A stretch of 64,000 nucleotides of DNA from Nocardia paucivorans NBRC 100373 (GCF_000308675.1 NZ_BAGE01000031.1:1-64000), one strand, 5' to 3'. Positions 1 to 9,373 are shown, numbered from the stretch's first letter. Translations and numbers: made by a program. The notes: a model not told the origin generated them from the letters alone.

Positions 1-208
1 TGGTTTCGGTTTCTCCGATACCCGTCCCGCCGCCCGTCGGGTGTTCAATGTGGATGCCGAGTCGATTGCGGTCGCCGCCCTGGCGGGGCTCGGTCGGATG
101 GGCCGGATCGATCGGTCGAAGGCCGCCGAGGCCGCCGCCCGGTATCGGATCGATGACGTTTCCGCCGCGCCGACGTTCACCGCCGGTGGCGCCGGAGACG
201 CGGAGTAA
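1..208 (+). CDS. aceE: Pyruvate dehydrogenase E1 component, C-terminal fragment
   Basis: The last 68 residues of the homodimeric-type E1 subunit, which uses thiamine diphosphate to decarboxylate pyruvate and pass the acetyl group to the E2 lipoyl domain. The start lies outside the window. The segments [13 protein letters not shown] and YRIDDV are close to my memory of the C-terminus of mycobacterial AceE. The position immediately before the FAS-II regulator matches the order aceE (Rv2241)-Rv2242-fabD in M. tuberculosis. The stop is TAA at 206-208, 11 bases before the next start. The family and order are known from relatives; the identity of this fragment is read from the sequence. Confidence 0.88.
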   Translation, partial: GFGFSDTRPAARRVFNVDAESIAVAALAGLGRMGRIDRSKAAEAAARYRIDDVSAAPTFTAGGAGDAE

Positions 209-219
209 CACAACCTCAG

Positions 220-1554
220 ATGATGGAACGCAGACCGCCGCGGCCGCGCAGGGTCTCCGACACCTCGTCGGCGCACGAGGTGTACCTGCCGACGGGCGCG
301 CTCTCCCCGAATCGACAGTCCCGGGAGCCGCTGCCGGACACGTTGCTCAAACGGGTCAAGCAGTTCTCGGGTCGATTGTCCACCGAGGCGGTGGACTCGA
401 TGCAGGACCGGTTACCGTTCTTCGCCGATCTGGACGCCGCGCAGCGCGCCGGTGTGCAGATGCTGGTGCAGACCGCGGTGGTCAACTTCCTGGAATGGTT
501 ACAGGATCCGGATAGCGATATCCGGTTCAGTCTGGACGCCTTCCAGGTGTTTCCGCAGGATCTGGCGCGGCGGCTGACGTTGCGCCAGACCGTGGACATG
601 GTTCGGGTGGCCATGGAGTTCTTCGAACAATGGCTGCCCGCGCTGGCGCGTAACGACCGCCAGTTGGTGGCGCTCACCGAGGCGGTGCTGCGATACGGGC
701 GTGAGCTCGGTTTCGCGGCCGCCTCGGTGTACGCCAGTGCGGCCGAGTCGCGCGGAGCGTGGGACACCCGGCTGGAGGCGCTGGTGGTGGACGCGGTGGT
801 GCGCGGCGATACCGGTGCCGACATGCTGTCGCGGGCCGCCACGTTGAATTGGGACGCCACCGCGCCCGCCACGGTGCTGGTGGGCACCCCGCCGCGGGAT
901 CAGGGTGTCTCGGTGGTGGGGACGGTGCACACCATCGCGGCGCGGCACGGTCGGGCCGCGCTGGCCGTGGTCCAGGGCTCGCGGCTGGTGATGGTGGTGA
1001 GCGGCCATCTGGGTGATGCCCCGCAGGCCTCGCCGTTCATGGCGGATCTGCTCAACGAGGCGTTTTCCGAGGGGCCGGTGGTGATCGGTCCGACCACCCG
1101 TACTCTGGGCGCGGCGCATGCCAGTGCGGTGGAGGCGCTGGCCGGAATGGAGGCGGTGATCGGGTGGCGGCTCGCTCCGCGGCCGGTGTACGCCGCCGAG
1201 TTGTTACCGGAACGCGCACTGCTGGGGGACCGTGCTGCGGTCGATGCGTTGATCGAGTACTTTGTCCTACCGTTGGCGTCGGCCGGGGCCGCGTTGGCGG
1301 ACACCCTCGACGCCTATCTGGATAGTGGCGGCGCGGTCGAGGCCTGTGCTCGGCAGCTGTACGTTCATCCAAATACGGTGCGCTATCGGCTCAAGCGAAT
1401 TGCCGAGATCACCGGGCGCGATCCGTTGAATCCGCGGGATGCGTATGTGCTCAGGGTCGCCGCCACAGTAGGACGTTTGACACGAACCCGTAACGAATCG
1501 ACACCTTCTTCCTCAGAAGTCACATACGCCCCACCGGAAGGTGGGGAAGTGTAA
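220..1554 (+). CDS. mabR: PucR-family regulator of the FAS-II operon (MabR-like)
   Basis: A 444-residue PucR/CdaR-type regulator. The C-terminal helix-turn-helix, about residues 365-405, contains PNTVRYRLKRI, typical of PucR C-terminal domains. The N-terminal two thirds is a sensor region without recognisable catalytic motifs. It lies directly before fabD, as MabR (Rv2242 type) does in mycobacteria, where the protein binds the fasII promoter and responds to long-chain acyl-CoA. Two ATGs (220 and 223) are possible starts. The last codons contain a 7-bp GC hairpin with a GGAA loop at 1529-1546, which may reduce read-through into the fabD promoter. The function is transferred from the homologous locus. 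Confidence 0.85.
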   Translation: MMERRPPRPRRVSDTSSAHEVYLPTGALSPNRQSREPLPDTLLKRVKQFSGRLSTEAVDSMQDRLPFFADLDAAQRAGVQMLVQTAVVNFLEWLQDPDSDIRFSLDAFQVFPQDLARRLTLRQTVDMVRVAMEFFEQWLPALARNDRQLVALTEAVLRYGRELGFAAASVYASAAESRGAWDTRLEALVVDAVVRGDTGADMLSRAATLNWDATAPATVLVGTPPRDQGVSVVGTVHTIAARHGRAALAVVQGSRLVMVVSGHLGDAPQASPFMADLLNEAFSEGPVVIGPTTRTLGAAHASAVEALAGMEAVIGWRLAPRPVYAAELLPERALLGDRAAVDALIEYFVLPLASAGAALADTLDAYLDSGGAVEACARQLYVHPNTVRYRLKRIAEITGRDPLNPRDAYVLRVAATVGRLTRTRNESTPSSSEVTYAPPEGGEV

Positions 1555-1595
1555 CAAGGGCGGCGAAACGGTCGATCCGGACATCCCCGCAGCCG

Positions 1596-1616
1596 TTTTG
1601 TGGGGATCACACAAAA
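1596..1616. promoter_or_regulatory. Inverted repeat in the fabD/FAS-II promoter, probable MabR operator
   Basis: TTTTGTG, a 7-base spacer, then CACAAAA: a perfect inverted repeat between the regulator and fabD. It is A/T-rich against a high-GC background and lies about 67 bases before the fabD start. A second pair of arms, GAAACGGTC at 1565-1573 and GACCGTTTC at 1655-1663, surrounds it. The position fits an operator for the adjacent PucR regulator. The assignment to MabR is inference from position and symmetry. Confidence 0.55.
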
Positions 1617-1682
1617 GCAGTCCACAAGCTTCATCGGCGTCGACATCACCGTCGGACCGTTTCACAGTGTTTTCTTAGGTAC

Positions 1683-2597
1683 GTGATCGCGTTGTTCGCC
1701 CCTGGACAGGGCTCCCAGACACCCGGGATGCTCGAGCCGTGGCTCGACCTTCCCGGCGCACGTGACCGCCTCGCACTGTGGTCCAAGGCCGCCGGCCTGG
1801 ATCTACTCCGGCTGGGCACCACGGCCACGGCCGAGGAGATCACCGATACCGCCGTGACCCAGCCGCTGGTCGTCGCGGCCGCATTGCTGGCCTATGCGGA
1901 GGTGGATGCCGATGCCTTCGGCCCCGAGACGATCGTCGCCGGACATTCCGTCGGCGAGCTCGCCGCAGCGGCCGTCGCCGGTGTTATCACCCCCGACGAG
2001 GCGGTGACCCTGGCCGCCATTCGCGGTGCGGAGATGGCCAAGGCGTGCGCATTGGAGCCCACCGGGATGTCGGCGGTGCTCGGCGGCGACGAGGGCGAGG
2101 TGCTGGCCCGACTGGCCGAACTCGACCTGGTTCCCGCCAACCGCAACGCCAAGGGGCAGATCGTGGCCGCGGGACGGTTGGACGCATTGGCCGAACTGGC
2201 CGCGAACCCGCCGGAGAAGGCGCGCATCCGCGCCCTGCCGGTGGCGGGTGCCTTCCACACCGAGTTCATGGCCCCGGCCCAGGACGCGGTGGCCGCGGCG
2301 GTGGCCGAGATCACTCCGAGCGAACCCACCCGCACCCTGCTGTCGAACTTCGACGGCAAGCCGGTCGCCTCCGGCGCGGACGCGGTCGCCAAGCTCGCCG
2401 CGCAGGTCACCCGGCCCGTCCGCTGGGATCTGTGCACCGAAACCGTCCGGGAGGCCGGTGTTTCGGCGGTGGCGGAACTGCCGCCGGCGGGAACCCTCGT
2501 CGGCATCGCCAAGCGAGAGCTGAAAGGAACGCCGACGCTGGCGCTGAAAACCCCGGAGGACATCCCCGCGTTGGTTGGGCTCGAGAGCTCCGACTAG
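1683..2597 (+). CDS. fabD: Malonyl-CoA:ACP transacylase
   Basis: A 304-residue acyltransferase that moves malonyl groups from CoA to AcpM, supplying the extender for FAS-II. The N-terminus shows APGQGSQ. The nucleophile is Ser89 in GHSVGE and the partner histidine is His192 in GAFHTEF. The length is normal for the family. The start is GTG at 1683, which gives the conserved MIAL(F/L)APGQGS beginning. It is the first structural gene of the FAS-II cluster and is followed by acpM after 121 bases. Confidence 0.95.
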   Translation: MIALFAPGQGSQTPGMLEPWLDLPGARDRLALWSKAAGLDLLRLGTTATAEEITDTAVTQPLVVAAALLAYAEVDADAFGPETIVAGHSVGELAAAAVAGVITPDEAVTLAAIRGAEMAKACALEPTGMSAVLGGDEGEVLARLAELDLVPANRNAKGQIVAAGRLDALAELAANPPEKARIRALPVAGAFHTEFMAPAQDAVAAAVAEITPSEPTRTLLSNFDGKPVASGADAVAKLAAQVTRPVRWDLCTETVREAGVSAVAELPPAGTLVGIAKRELKGTPTLALKTPEDIPALVGLESSD

Positions 2598-2718
2598 CTT
2601 TCCTCCGGTCGTGTTCCACACGAACACGACAAATGTCCCGGGTCGACGTAACCATTCGTCGCCCCGAACCGAAGAAAACCTGTAGAGCCCCACAAAATAT
2701 CAGGAAGGGAGCCACCAA

Positions 2719-3036
2719 GTGGCCGATCTGGACAATGCCCCCCTCACCCAGGAACAAATCGTCGAGGAACTCGGCAAGATCATCGAAGAGGTGACCGGTA
2801 TCGAGCCCTCCGAGGTGACTCTCGAGAAGTCCTTCGTCGATGACCTGGACATCGACTCGCTGTCCATGGTCGAGATCGCGGTGCAGACCGAGGACAAGTA
2901 CGGCGTGAAGATCCCCGACGAGGACCTGGCCGGACTGAAGACCGTGGGTGACGCCGTCGCCTACATCCAGAAGCTCGAGGCCGAGAACGCCGACAAGGCC
3001 GCTGAGCTCAAGGCCAAGTTCGACAACGCCGAGTAG
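2719..3036 (+). CDS. acpM: Meromycolate-type acyl carrier protein
   Basis: A 105-residue acyl carrier protein. Ser47 in DIDSLSMVE is the site for the 4'-phosphopantetheine arm. The protein has the longer, charged C-terminal tail (rich in Ala, Glu and Lys after about residue 85) that distinguishes AcpM from ordinary ACPs of about 80 residues. The start is GTG at 2719 with a purine-rich AGGAAGGGA ribosome site just upstream. It carries the growing chain between the FAS-II enzymes, and kasA follows after nine bases. Confidence 0.95.
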   Translation: MADLDNAPLTQEQIVEELGKIIEEVTGIEPSEVTLEKSFVDDLDIDSLSMVEIAVQTEDKYGVKIPDEDLAGLKTVGDAVAYIQKLEAENADKAAELKAKFDNAE

Positions 3037-3045
3037 GGCCGACAC

Positions 3046-4296
3046 GTGACCACTCCTTCCACATTGAACGGGAACTTCCCCAATGTCGTCGTAACCAGCC
3101 TGGCGGCGACCACGTCGATCGCGGGCGATGTCGATGCGACGTGGAAGGGACTCCTCAACGGCGAGAGCGGTATCGACGTTCTCGAGGATTCCTTCATCGA
3201 GGAGTACGACCTTCCGGTCCGCATCGGCGGCCATCTGAAGGTTCGGCCGGACACTCTGTTGAGCCGGGTCGAGGTCCGCCGCATGGCCTATGTCGAGCAG
3301 CTGGCGACCGTGCTGGGCCGCGAGGTGTGGCGCAATGCCGGCAGCCCGGAGGTCGATCCGGAACGGTTGGGTGTGGCCATCGGTACCGGCCTCGGTGGCG
3401 GCGACGCGCTCATCGATTCGGTCGACAAGCTGAAGAACGGCGGGTACCGCAAGGTGTCTCCGCTGGCCGTTCAGATGATCATGCCGAACGGTCCGTCCGC
3501 CGTGGTCGGTCTCGAGCTGAAGGCCCAGGCGGGAGTGGTCACTCCGGTCTCGGCGTGCTCATCGGGATCGGAAGCCATCGCCAATGCGTGGCGGATGATC
3601 GTCATGGGCGACGCCGATATCGTCGTCACCGGTGGCGTCGAGGGATTCATCGACGCCGTACCGATCGCCGCGTTCAGCATGATGCGGGCGATGAGCACCC
3701 GAAACGACGACCCCAAGGGCGCCTCGCGCCCCTTCGACAAGGATCGGGACGGGTTCGTCTTCGGTGAGGCCGGAGCGCTCATGGTCCTGGAGACCGAGGA
3801 GCACGCCAAGGCGCGCGGGGCCACCATCCACGCTCGCCTGCTCGGTGCCGGTATCACCTCCGACGGTTACCACCTGGTCGCCCCCGACCCCGAGGGCACC
3901 GGCGCCGCGCGCGCCATGACCAGGGCGATGCAGTCGGCGGGTCTGACCAAGAAGGACATCACTCACATCAACGCGCACGCCACCGCCACTCCCATCGGCG
4001 ATACCGCCGAGGCGAGGGCGATCAACAAGGCCGTGGGCAACCACGCCTCGGTGTACGCGCCCAAGTCCGCACTCGGGCATTCGATCGGCGCTGTCGGCGC
4101 CCTGGAATCGGTGCTCACCGTGCTCAGCATTCGGGACGGTATCGTGCCGCCCACGCTGAACTTGGAGAACCAGGATCCGGAGATCGATCTCGATGTGGTG
4201 CACGGCGAAGCCCGGCGCCAGGAAATCGAGTACGCGATCAACAACTCCTTCGGTTTCGGTGGGCACAATGTCGCGCTCGCCTTCGGCCGGGCCTGA
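3046..4296 (+). CDS. kasA: Beta-ketoacyl-ACP synthase (KasA type)
   Basis: A 416-residue condensing enzyme that elongates AcpM-bound acyl chains with malonyl-AcpM. The triad is complete and falls on the same numbers as M. tuberculosis KasA: Cys171 in SACSSGSEA, His311 in INAHATAT and His345 in ALGHSIGA. The start is GTG at 3046. Mycobacteria carry two genes here, kasA and kasB; this locus has one, followed by a strong terminator and accD6. That fits the shorter mycolates of Nocardia, though the link to chain length is inference. Confidence 0.95.
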   Translation: MTTPSTLNGNFPNVVVTSLAATTSIAGDVDATWKGLLNGESGIDVLEDSFIEEYDLPVRIGGHLKVRPDTLLSRVEVRRMAYVEQLATVLGREVWRNAGSPEVDPERLGVAIGTGLGGGDALIDSVDKLKNGGYRKVSPLAVQMIMPNGPSAVVGLELKAQAGVVTPVSACSSGSEAIANAWRMIVMGDADIVVTGGVEGFIDAVPIAAFSMMRAMSTRNDDPKGASRPFDKDRDGFVFGEAGALMVLETEEHAKARGATIHARLLGAGITSDGYHLVAPDPEGTGAARAMTRAMQSAGLTKKDITHINAHATATPIGDTAEARAINKAVGNHASVYAPKSALGHSIGAVGALESVLTVLSIRDGIVPPTLNLENQDPEIDLDVVHGEARRQEIEYAINNSFGFGGHNVALAFGRA

Positions 4297-4324
4297 ACCA
4301 ACCGCCCGACCGGATAGATGATCC

Positions 4325-4371
4325 CGGTGTGGGTCGGCCGATCATCGGCTCGACCCACACCGTTCTTTTTT
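4325..4371 (+). terminator. Rho-independent terminator between kasA and accD6
   Basis: A perfect 12-bp stem (4325-4336 with 4351-4362) encloses a loop that is itself nearly palindromic. A T-rich run follows at 4363-4371. It lies 28 bases after the kasA stop and 44 bases before the accD6 start, so at least part of FAS-II transcription should end here. Confidence 0.85.
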
Positions 4372-4415
4372 CTCCACCACGGCATGGGCCGTGTACACCC
4401 CAGGAAGCGAACGCG

Positions 4416-5849
4416 ATGACAACCATGGCCCCTGACGTCCGAGAGGATGCCGCGGCGGACCCCCGTGATCCGCTGGGGCGGCTGCGTCGGTTCTTCGATC
4501 CCGGCACCGTACGACCGCTGCATCCGCGGGACAGGTCCGGTGTGCTCGCCGCGATCGGCGAGGTGGACGGGGTGCGCACCGTGGCCTACTGCTCCGACGC
4601 CACGGTGATGGGCGGAGCCATGGGGGTGCAGGGTTGCCGACATATCGTCGATGCCATCGACACCGCCATCGATTCCGGGATTCCGGTGGTGGGCCTGTGG
4701 CATTCCGGTGGGGCCCGCCTGGCCGAGGGGGTGGAGGCGTTGCACGCGGTCGGTCAAGTGTTCGAGGCCATGGTGCGCGCGTCCGGGTTGGTTCCGCAGA
4801 TCTCGGTGGTGCTCGGCTTCGCCGCCGGCGGCGCCGCCTATGGTCCGGCGCTCACCGATATCGTGATCATGGCCCCCGAGGGTCGGGTTTTCGTGACCGG
4901 TCCCGATGTGGTGCGCAGCGTCACCGGTGAGCAGGTGGACATGGTCACTCTCGGGGGCCCGGAAACACATGGTAGGAAATCGGGGGTCTGCCATATCGTC
5001 GCCGACGACGAGACCGATGCCCTGCATCGGGCGCGCCGGTTGGTGTCGATGTTCGCCGAACAGGGCGAATTCGATATGAGTGCCGCCGCGCACGGCGATA
5101 TAGATCTGCGGGCCTTACTGCCGGAATCGCCGCGGCGGGCCTATGACGTGAAACCGCTCGTGCGCGAACTGCTCGACAATGTGGACGGCGAATCCGGCTT
5201 CGAGGAACTACAGGCGGGATACGCCCGCAATATGGTGGTCGGTCTGGGGCGGCTGGCCGGGCGCACCGTGGGTGTGTTGGCCAACAATCCACTGCGGTTG
5301 GGGGGCTGCCTGAACTCCGAGAGCGCCGAGAAGGCGGCCCGATTCGTGCGGTTGTGCGATGCGTTCGGCATCCCCCTGGTCGTGATCACCGATGTCCCCG
5401 GCTATCTGCCCGGGGTGGGTCAGGAGTGGGAGGGCGTGGTGCGCCGCGGTGCCAAACTGCTGCACGCCTTCGCCGAGGCCCGGGTACCGCGGGTCACACT
5501 GGTCACTCGCAAGATCTACGGTGGCGCCTATATCGCCATGAACGCCCGCGCGCTGGGCGCGACCGCGGTGTACGCGTGGCCGGGTTCGGAGGTGGCCGTG
5601 ATGGGTGCCAAGACCGCCGTCGGCATCCTGCACAAGAAGGCCTTGGCCGCGGCCCCCGAGGAGGAACGAGAAGCCCTGCACGAGCGTCTCACCGCCGAGC
5701 ACGAGAAGATCGCCGGCGGGGTGGAGCGGGCGCTGGCCATCGGCGTGGTCGACGAGGTGATCGACCCGGCGAAGACCCGCAGTGTGCTCGCCGCGGCCCT
5801 GGCCGCCGTGCCCGCCGTGCCCAGCCATCACAAGAACATCCCCCTCTGA
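4416..5849 (+). CDS. accD6: Acyl-CoA carboxylase beta subunit (AccD6 type)
   Basis: A 477-residue carboxyltransferase subunit that makes malonyl-CoA for the FAS system together with a biotinylated alpha subunit encoded elsewhere. Glycine-rich oxyanion segments are visible in both halves: SGGARLAEG near residue 100 and KIYGGAYIAMN near residue 370. The start is ATG 4416, preceded by CAGGAAG. An in-frame codon at 4329 would place the start inside the terminator stem and is rejected. Position after the Kas gene is as in mycobacteria. Because of the terminator upstream, it may have its own promoter or depend on read-through. Confidence 0.93.
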   Translation: MTTMAPDVREDAAADPRDPLGRLRRFFDPGTVRPLHPRDRSGVLAAIGEVDGVRTVAYCSDATVMGGAMGVQGCRHIVDAIDTAIDSGIPVVGLWHSGGARLAEGVEALHAVGQVFEAMVRASGLVPQISVVLGFAAGGAAYGPALTDIVIMAPEGRVFVTGPDVVRSVTGEQVDMVTLGGPETHGRKSGVCHIVADDETDALHRARRLVSMFAEQGEFDMSAAAHGDIDLRALLPESPRRAYDVKPLVRELLDNVDGESGFEELQAGYARNMVVGLGRLAGRTVGVLANNPLRLGGCLNSESAEKAARFVRLCDAFGIPLVVITDVPGYLPGVGQEWEGVVRRGAKLLHAFAEARVPRVTLVTRKIYGGAYIAMNARALGATAVYAWPGSEVAVMGAKTAVGILHKKALAAAPEEEREALHERLTAEHEKIAGGVERALAIGVVDEVIDPAKTRSVLAAALAAVPAVPSHHKNIPL

Positions 5850-6026
5850 CCCGAGGCGACCGGATCGCGCGTGCCCGCGCTTCGGCGCACCCCGCCGGTG
5901 TGCCGAGTTCTGCGGGCCCCCAATGATTGTGGCCCATCGGGCCCGAAGCGTATGCGCCGCGGACACGGCGCAATTACGCCTTTCGAAAAACCCCGTGAAC
6001 CCCTACGGACGGGGCAGAATTCGCGC

Positions 6027-7799
6027 ATGGAACGCGATGGGGGCGGCGCCCGGGAACGGAAACGGCACGGTAGGCATTACACGCCCACTCCCTTGGCCCG
6101 CTTTCTGGCCGGTCGGGTCGCGGCCCGGGTTCCACGGGGGTTGTCCTCGATTCGGGTGTTGGATCCCGCTTGCGGTGAGGGGGAATTGTTGTTCGCGGTG
6201 CGGGCCGCGCTCGCGGCCCGATATCCGGACACCCCGGTGGAGTTGATCGGTTACGACGTGGATTCGCCGGCCCTGGCGGTGGCCGGGGCGCGAGCCGAGG
6301 CGAGCGGTGTCCACATCGATCGCCGGGAGGGGAATTTCCTCGACGAGTTCGCCGAATTGGCTGGTGAACAGTTCGATCTGGTGATCGCCAATCCGCCCTA
6401 CGTCCGAACCCAACAGCTCGGTGGCGCTCAGGCGCAGGCCTTGAGCAGACGGTTCGGCCTGAGCGGCCGAATCGATCTCACGCATCCGTTCGTGGCCGCG
6501 TTGCCCCCGCTCATTCGGCCCGGGGGTGTGTTGGGTTTGTTGTGCGCGAACCGGTTTCTCACCACCAAGGCGGGTGCGAATCTGCGGGCGGTGCTGTCGA
6601 CGCACCTGTCGCCGGTGGAACTGTACGACCTGGGCGATACCAAGCTGTTCGAGGCGGCGGTGCTTCCGGCGGTGACGATCGCGATTCGGGGCGCGACCGA
6701 GGAGGCGTGTCGTTATGTGTCGGTGTACGAGGCGGAAACCGGACGGCGGGAAGAAGCCCCGGAACGCGGCGCCGGTATCGGGGCGGACGCGGCGGGAGAG
6801 GCCCGGCCGGTGCGTAGGGACCTGTTCACGGCATTGGCCGGCTCACAGGATGTGCTGGTCCGCTACCGGCGGCGACTGTTCGCGGTGGAGATCGGGACAT
6901 TGGACACCGGAGATGCCGTGGCCACCGATACCCGGTCGGGTGCCGGTCGGAGTGTGTGGCGCATGTCGCGGGGCGGTCGGGACGCCTGGCTCGTGGGGGT
7001 CGGTGAGCGCACCTGGAAGACATTCGGAGAGGTGGCCCGGATCCGGGTCGGGATCAAGACGAACGCCGATCGGGTTTTCATCTCCGATCACTGGCCCGAC
7101 CCCGCACCGGAGTCGGAACTGCTGCACGAGCTGATCACCCATCACCATATGTCCCCCTGGCGGATCACGCGGGCTCGCCCGACCCGGGTGCTGTACCCGT
7201 ACGATCTCACCCGCCCGCACCGCGTGCCGGTGGATCTGCGGCGGTATCCGCGGGCCGCGGCCTATTTGGCCACGCACCGCGAAACTCTCCTCGCTCGGGA
7301 ATATCTCACCGCGAGCGGGCGGCAGTGGTTCGAGCACTGGGTGCCACAGCGACCGCATCTGTGGGGCGCGCCGAAGGTGGTGTTCCCGGATATCAGCGAC
7401 CGGCCGCGCTTCGCGCTGGATCGTTCGGGGGCGGTGGTCAACGGGGACTGTTATTGGATAACGCTGGTCGATCTCGCTCACGCCGTGGGTGGCGGGCGGG
7501 CCGAGGATCTGGCCTATCTGTTGATGGGGGTGGCCAATTCGTCCCTGGGGCTGCGGTTCTACGACGCGGTGTGCGGAAACCGGCTCTACGCGGGCCGACG
7601 GCGATGGATAACCCAGTATGTGTCGCGGTTTCCGTTGCCGGATCCCGAAACCCGGCGGGCCGCCGAGGTGGTGCGCGCCGCGCGTGGCCTCGTGGAGGAC
7701 CACGACCCCGATCCGCTGCGGTGGGCGGAGTTGGACGAACTCGTGTGGGCGTCGTTTTTTCAGGCGCCGCCCGCGTCCGGTGGTTCGCCGCCGGAATGA
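6027..7799 (+). CDS. Orphan N6-adenine DNA methyltransferase (Eco57I/TaqI-like)
   Basis: A 590-residue class I methyltransferase. Motif I is DPACGEG (residues 46-52) and the catalytic motif is NPPY (122-125), the hallmark of adenine-N6 DNA methylases. An N-terminal HYTPTPLARF precedes motif I, as in Eco57I/TaqI-class enzymes. The C-terminal half has several Trp/Tyr-rich stretches and is the likely target-recognition domain. No endonuclease, specificity subunit or BREX-like partner is next to it. ATG 6027 is preferred; an upstream start at 5871 adds 52 Arg/Pro-rich residues without family features. It could be a solitary epigenetic methylase or the modification half of a decayed system. The recognition sequence cannot be read from the protein. 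Confidence 0.85.
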   Translation: MERDGGGARERKRHGRHYTPTPLARFLAGRVAARVPRGLSSIRVLDPACGEGELLFAVRAALAARYPDTPVELIGYDVDSPALAVAGARAEASGVHIDRREGNFLDEFAELAGEQFDLVIANPPYVRTQQLGGAQAQALSRRFGLSGRIDLTHPFVAALPPLIRPGGVLGLLCANRFLTTKAGANLRAVLSTHLSPVELYDLGDTKLFEAAVLPAVTIAIRGATEEACRYVSVYEAETGRREEAPERGAGIGADAAGEARPVRRDLFTALAGSQDVLVRYRRRLFAVEIGTLDTGDAVATDTRSGAGRSVWRMSRGGRDAWLVGVGERTWKTFGEVARIRVGIKTNADRVFISDHWPDPAPESELLHELITHHHMSPWRITRARPTRVLYPYDLTRPHRVPVDLRRYPRAAAYLATHRETLLAREYLTASGRQWFEHWVPQRPHLWGAPKVVFPDISDRPRFALDRSGAVVNGDCYWITLVDLAHAVGGGRAEDLAYLLMGVANSSLGLRFYDAVCGNRLYAGRRRWITQYVSRFPLPDPETRRAAEVVRAARGLVEDHDPDPLRWAELDELVWASFFQAPPASGGSPPE

Positions 7800-7811
7800 G
7801 GGCTCGTGGTT

Positions 7812-8426
7812 TCAGGAGGCGCTGGTGCCGACCATGGGCAACAGGGTGCGGCGGGCGAAAGCGCGTCCGGCGGCCTCGTCGTCGAGGGGGATGAGGCCAT
7901 CGGGGGTCAGTGCCAAGGACAGTGCGAGCCGGGCCATGATCTCGGCGACCAGGTCGGCGTCGAAGTCGTCGTCGCCATTGTGCAGTTCGCGCAGTTTCCC
8001 GGCCAGATAGTGCCGCCCGACCGCGAGGATGGGGCCGGCCTCGGTGGTGAGTTTGGGCAGTATCAGGTCGGGTTCGGTGCGCAGTAGGCGCAGCAGCAGG
8101 GGGTTGCCGGCGATGGCCGAGATGAAGGCCACGAAGATTTCGACGAGCTGGTTCTCGGTGCCTTCCACGGTGCGCACCCGGTTGTCGATCTTGGCGACGA
8201 ATCGTTGGGCCTCGCGCGCCATCACCGCCTCGACCAGATCGTTCTTGGACTCGAATCGGCGATACAGGGTGGCGGGGCTTATTCCGGCACGGCGGGCGAT
8301 CTCGCCCATGCTGGTGCGTTTGATGCCGAAGTCCAGGAATGCCGAGAGCGCGCTCTCGAGTACCTTTGCGCCGTCGGTGACGGGGTCGGCGAGGATACGC
8401 TGCAGGATTGGCGGGTCGGTCGGCAT
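7812..8426 (-). CDS. TetR-family transcriptional regulator
   Basis: A 204-residue TetR regulator. The N-terminal helix-turn-helix, about residues 35-65, reads MGEIARRAGISPATLYRRF, which is canonical. The ligand-binding domain is not informative. It ends 12 bases from the end of the convergent methyltransferase gene. No divergent target adjoins it, so its regulon cannot be inferred from context. Confidence 0.9.
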   Translation of the reverse strand: MPTDPPILQRILADPVTDGAKVLESALSAFLDFGIKRTSMGEIARRAGISPATLYRRFESKNDLVEAVMAREAQRFVAKIDNRVRTVEGTENQLVEIFVAFISAIAGNPLLLRLLRTEPDLILPKLTTEAGPILAVGRHYLAGKLRELHNGDDDFDADLVAEIMARLALSLALTPDGLIPLDDEAAGRAFARRTLLPMVGTSAS

Positions 8427-8498
8427 GGTGACTCCACCCTAGCCGACCCGCTCACGAGTGCAGTACGGCGTGTGGCAGGCCGGCGGCCCGCCACGGCG

Positions 8499-8684
8499 TC
8501 ATCGCTGTGCCAGGTCGAGCTCGGCCATTTCTCGTTCGATCGCGTTCGCGGCGAAATCGACTCCATCGGCCCGTAATTCGTGGACGCGTCGGCGTAATGC
8601 CTCCAGGCCGCCGGGTTGGGCGGCTATATCGGCGACACTGATCCGTCCTGTCGGTCGGCGCGTATCGGACTGCTGGTACGCCAC
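8499..8684 (-). CDS. Small conserved-type hypothetical protein, 61 residues
   Basis: A short, charged, probably helical protein containing PGGLEALRRRVHELRADG. It has no signal peptide or membrane segment. GTG at 8684 is preferred because GGGAGG lies five bases upstream; a GTG at 8705 would start seven codons earlier with no ribosome site. It lies 72 bases upstream of the TetR gene on the same strand and could be cotranscribed with it. Function unknown. Confidence 0.55.
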   Translation of the reverse strand: MAYQQSDTRRPTGRISVADIAAQPGGLEALRRRVHELRADGVDFAANAIEREMAELDLAQR

Positions 8685-8845
8685 CGTGAACCTCCCTGCT
8701 TGCACGCTCGCGTGCCCGTTCGTGCGGGCTCATTCGTTCAGCGCAACAAGCCGCACGGCCGTGTCGGCAGCAGGCCCGATCACCCGGGCACGCTGTCGCC
8801 ATGGTAGCAGTCCAAACCTACTGGTCGCTTGGCCATTTCGGAGTG

Positions 8846-9373
8846 TTACAGAACCTTTGCCGACCGATGCTCGGCCGTATGGTGTAGATAGACCGCGCCG
8901 TTGAGCCGGATACCGTCCTGCTGGGCCTCGGTGAGTTCCCGGCGCACCTTGCCCGGCACACCGGCCACCAACGAGCCGGGTGGGATCTGCGCGCCTTCCG
9001 GGATCAACGCATTGGCCGCGATCAGACTACCTCTGCCGATCACCGCGCCGTTGAGCACCGTCGCGCCCATACCGATCAGGCAGTCGTCCTCGATGGTGCA
9101 GCCGTGCAGGATGGCATTGTGTCCCACCGAAACACCCGCGCCCACCGTGGTGGGGAAACCCGGATCGGCGTGCAGGACACAGCCGTCCTGGATATTGCTG
9201 CGGGCACCGACGGTGATCAGTTCGGTATCACCGCGCAGCACCGCGTTGTACCAGATGCTCACCTCGGCCTCGAGCCGTACCTTGCCGATCACCGAGGCGT
9301 TCGGGGCGATCCAGGCGGTCTCATCGACCTCGGGGCGGTGTCCGCTGACTTCGATCTCCATGGGTGGAAACAT
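8846..9373 (-). CDS. Gamma-class carbonic anhydrase-like hexapeptide-repeat protein
   Basis: A 175-residue left-handed beta-helix protein of the YrdA/PaaY family. The hexapeptide pattern runs from about residue 20 to 150, and the histidines expected to bind zinc sit in VLHADPG and GHNAILHGC. Related proteins are cytosolic trimers with carbonic anhydrase folds; many have weak or no measured activity. The start may be ATG 9373 or ATG 9361; neither has a good ribosome site. It is divergent from ald, with about 120 bases between them. Confidence 0.88.
   Translation of the reverse strand: MFPPMEIEVSGHRPEVDETAWIAPNASVIGKVRLEAEVSIWYNAVLRGDTELITVGARSNIQDGCVLHADPGFPTTVGAGVSVGHNAILHGCTIEDDCLIGMGATVLNGAVIGRGSLIAANALIPEGAQIPPGSLVAGVPGKVRRELTEAQQDGIRLNGAVYLHHTAEHRSAKVL

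Noticed and set aside
5871..6026. N-terminal extension of the methyltransferase
   Set aside because: Fifty-two Arg/Pro-rich residues without family features, and the conserved part begins just after ATG 6027.
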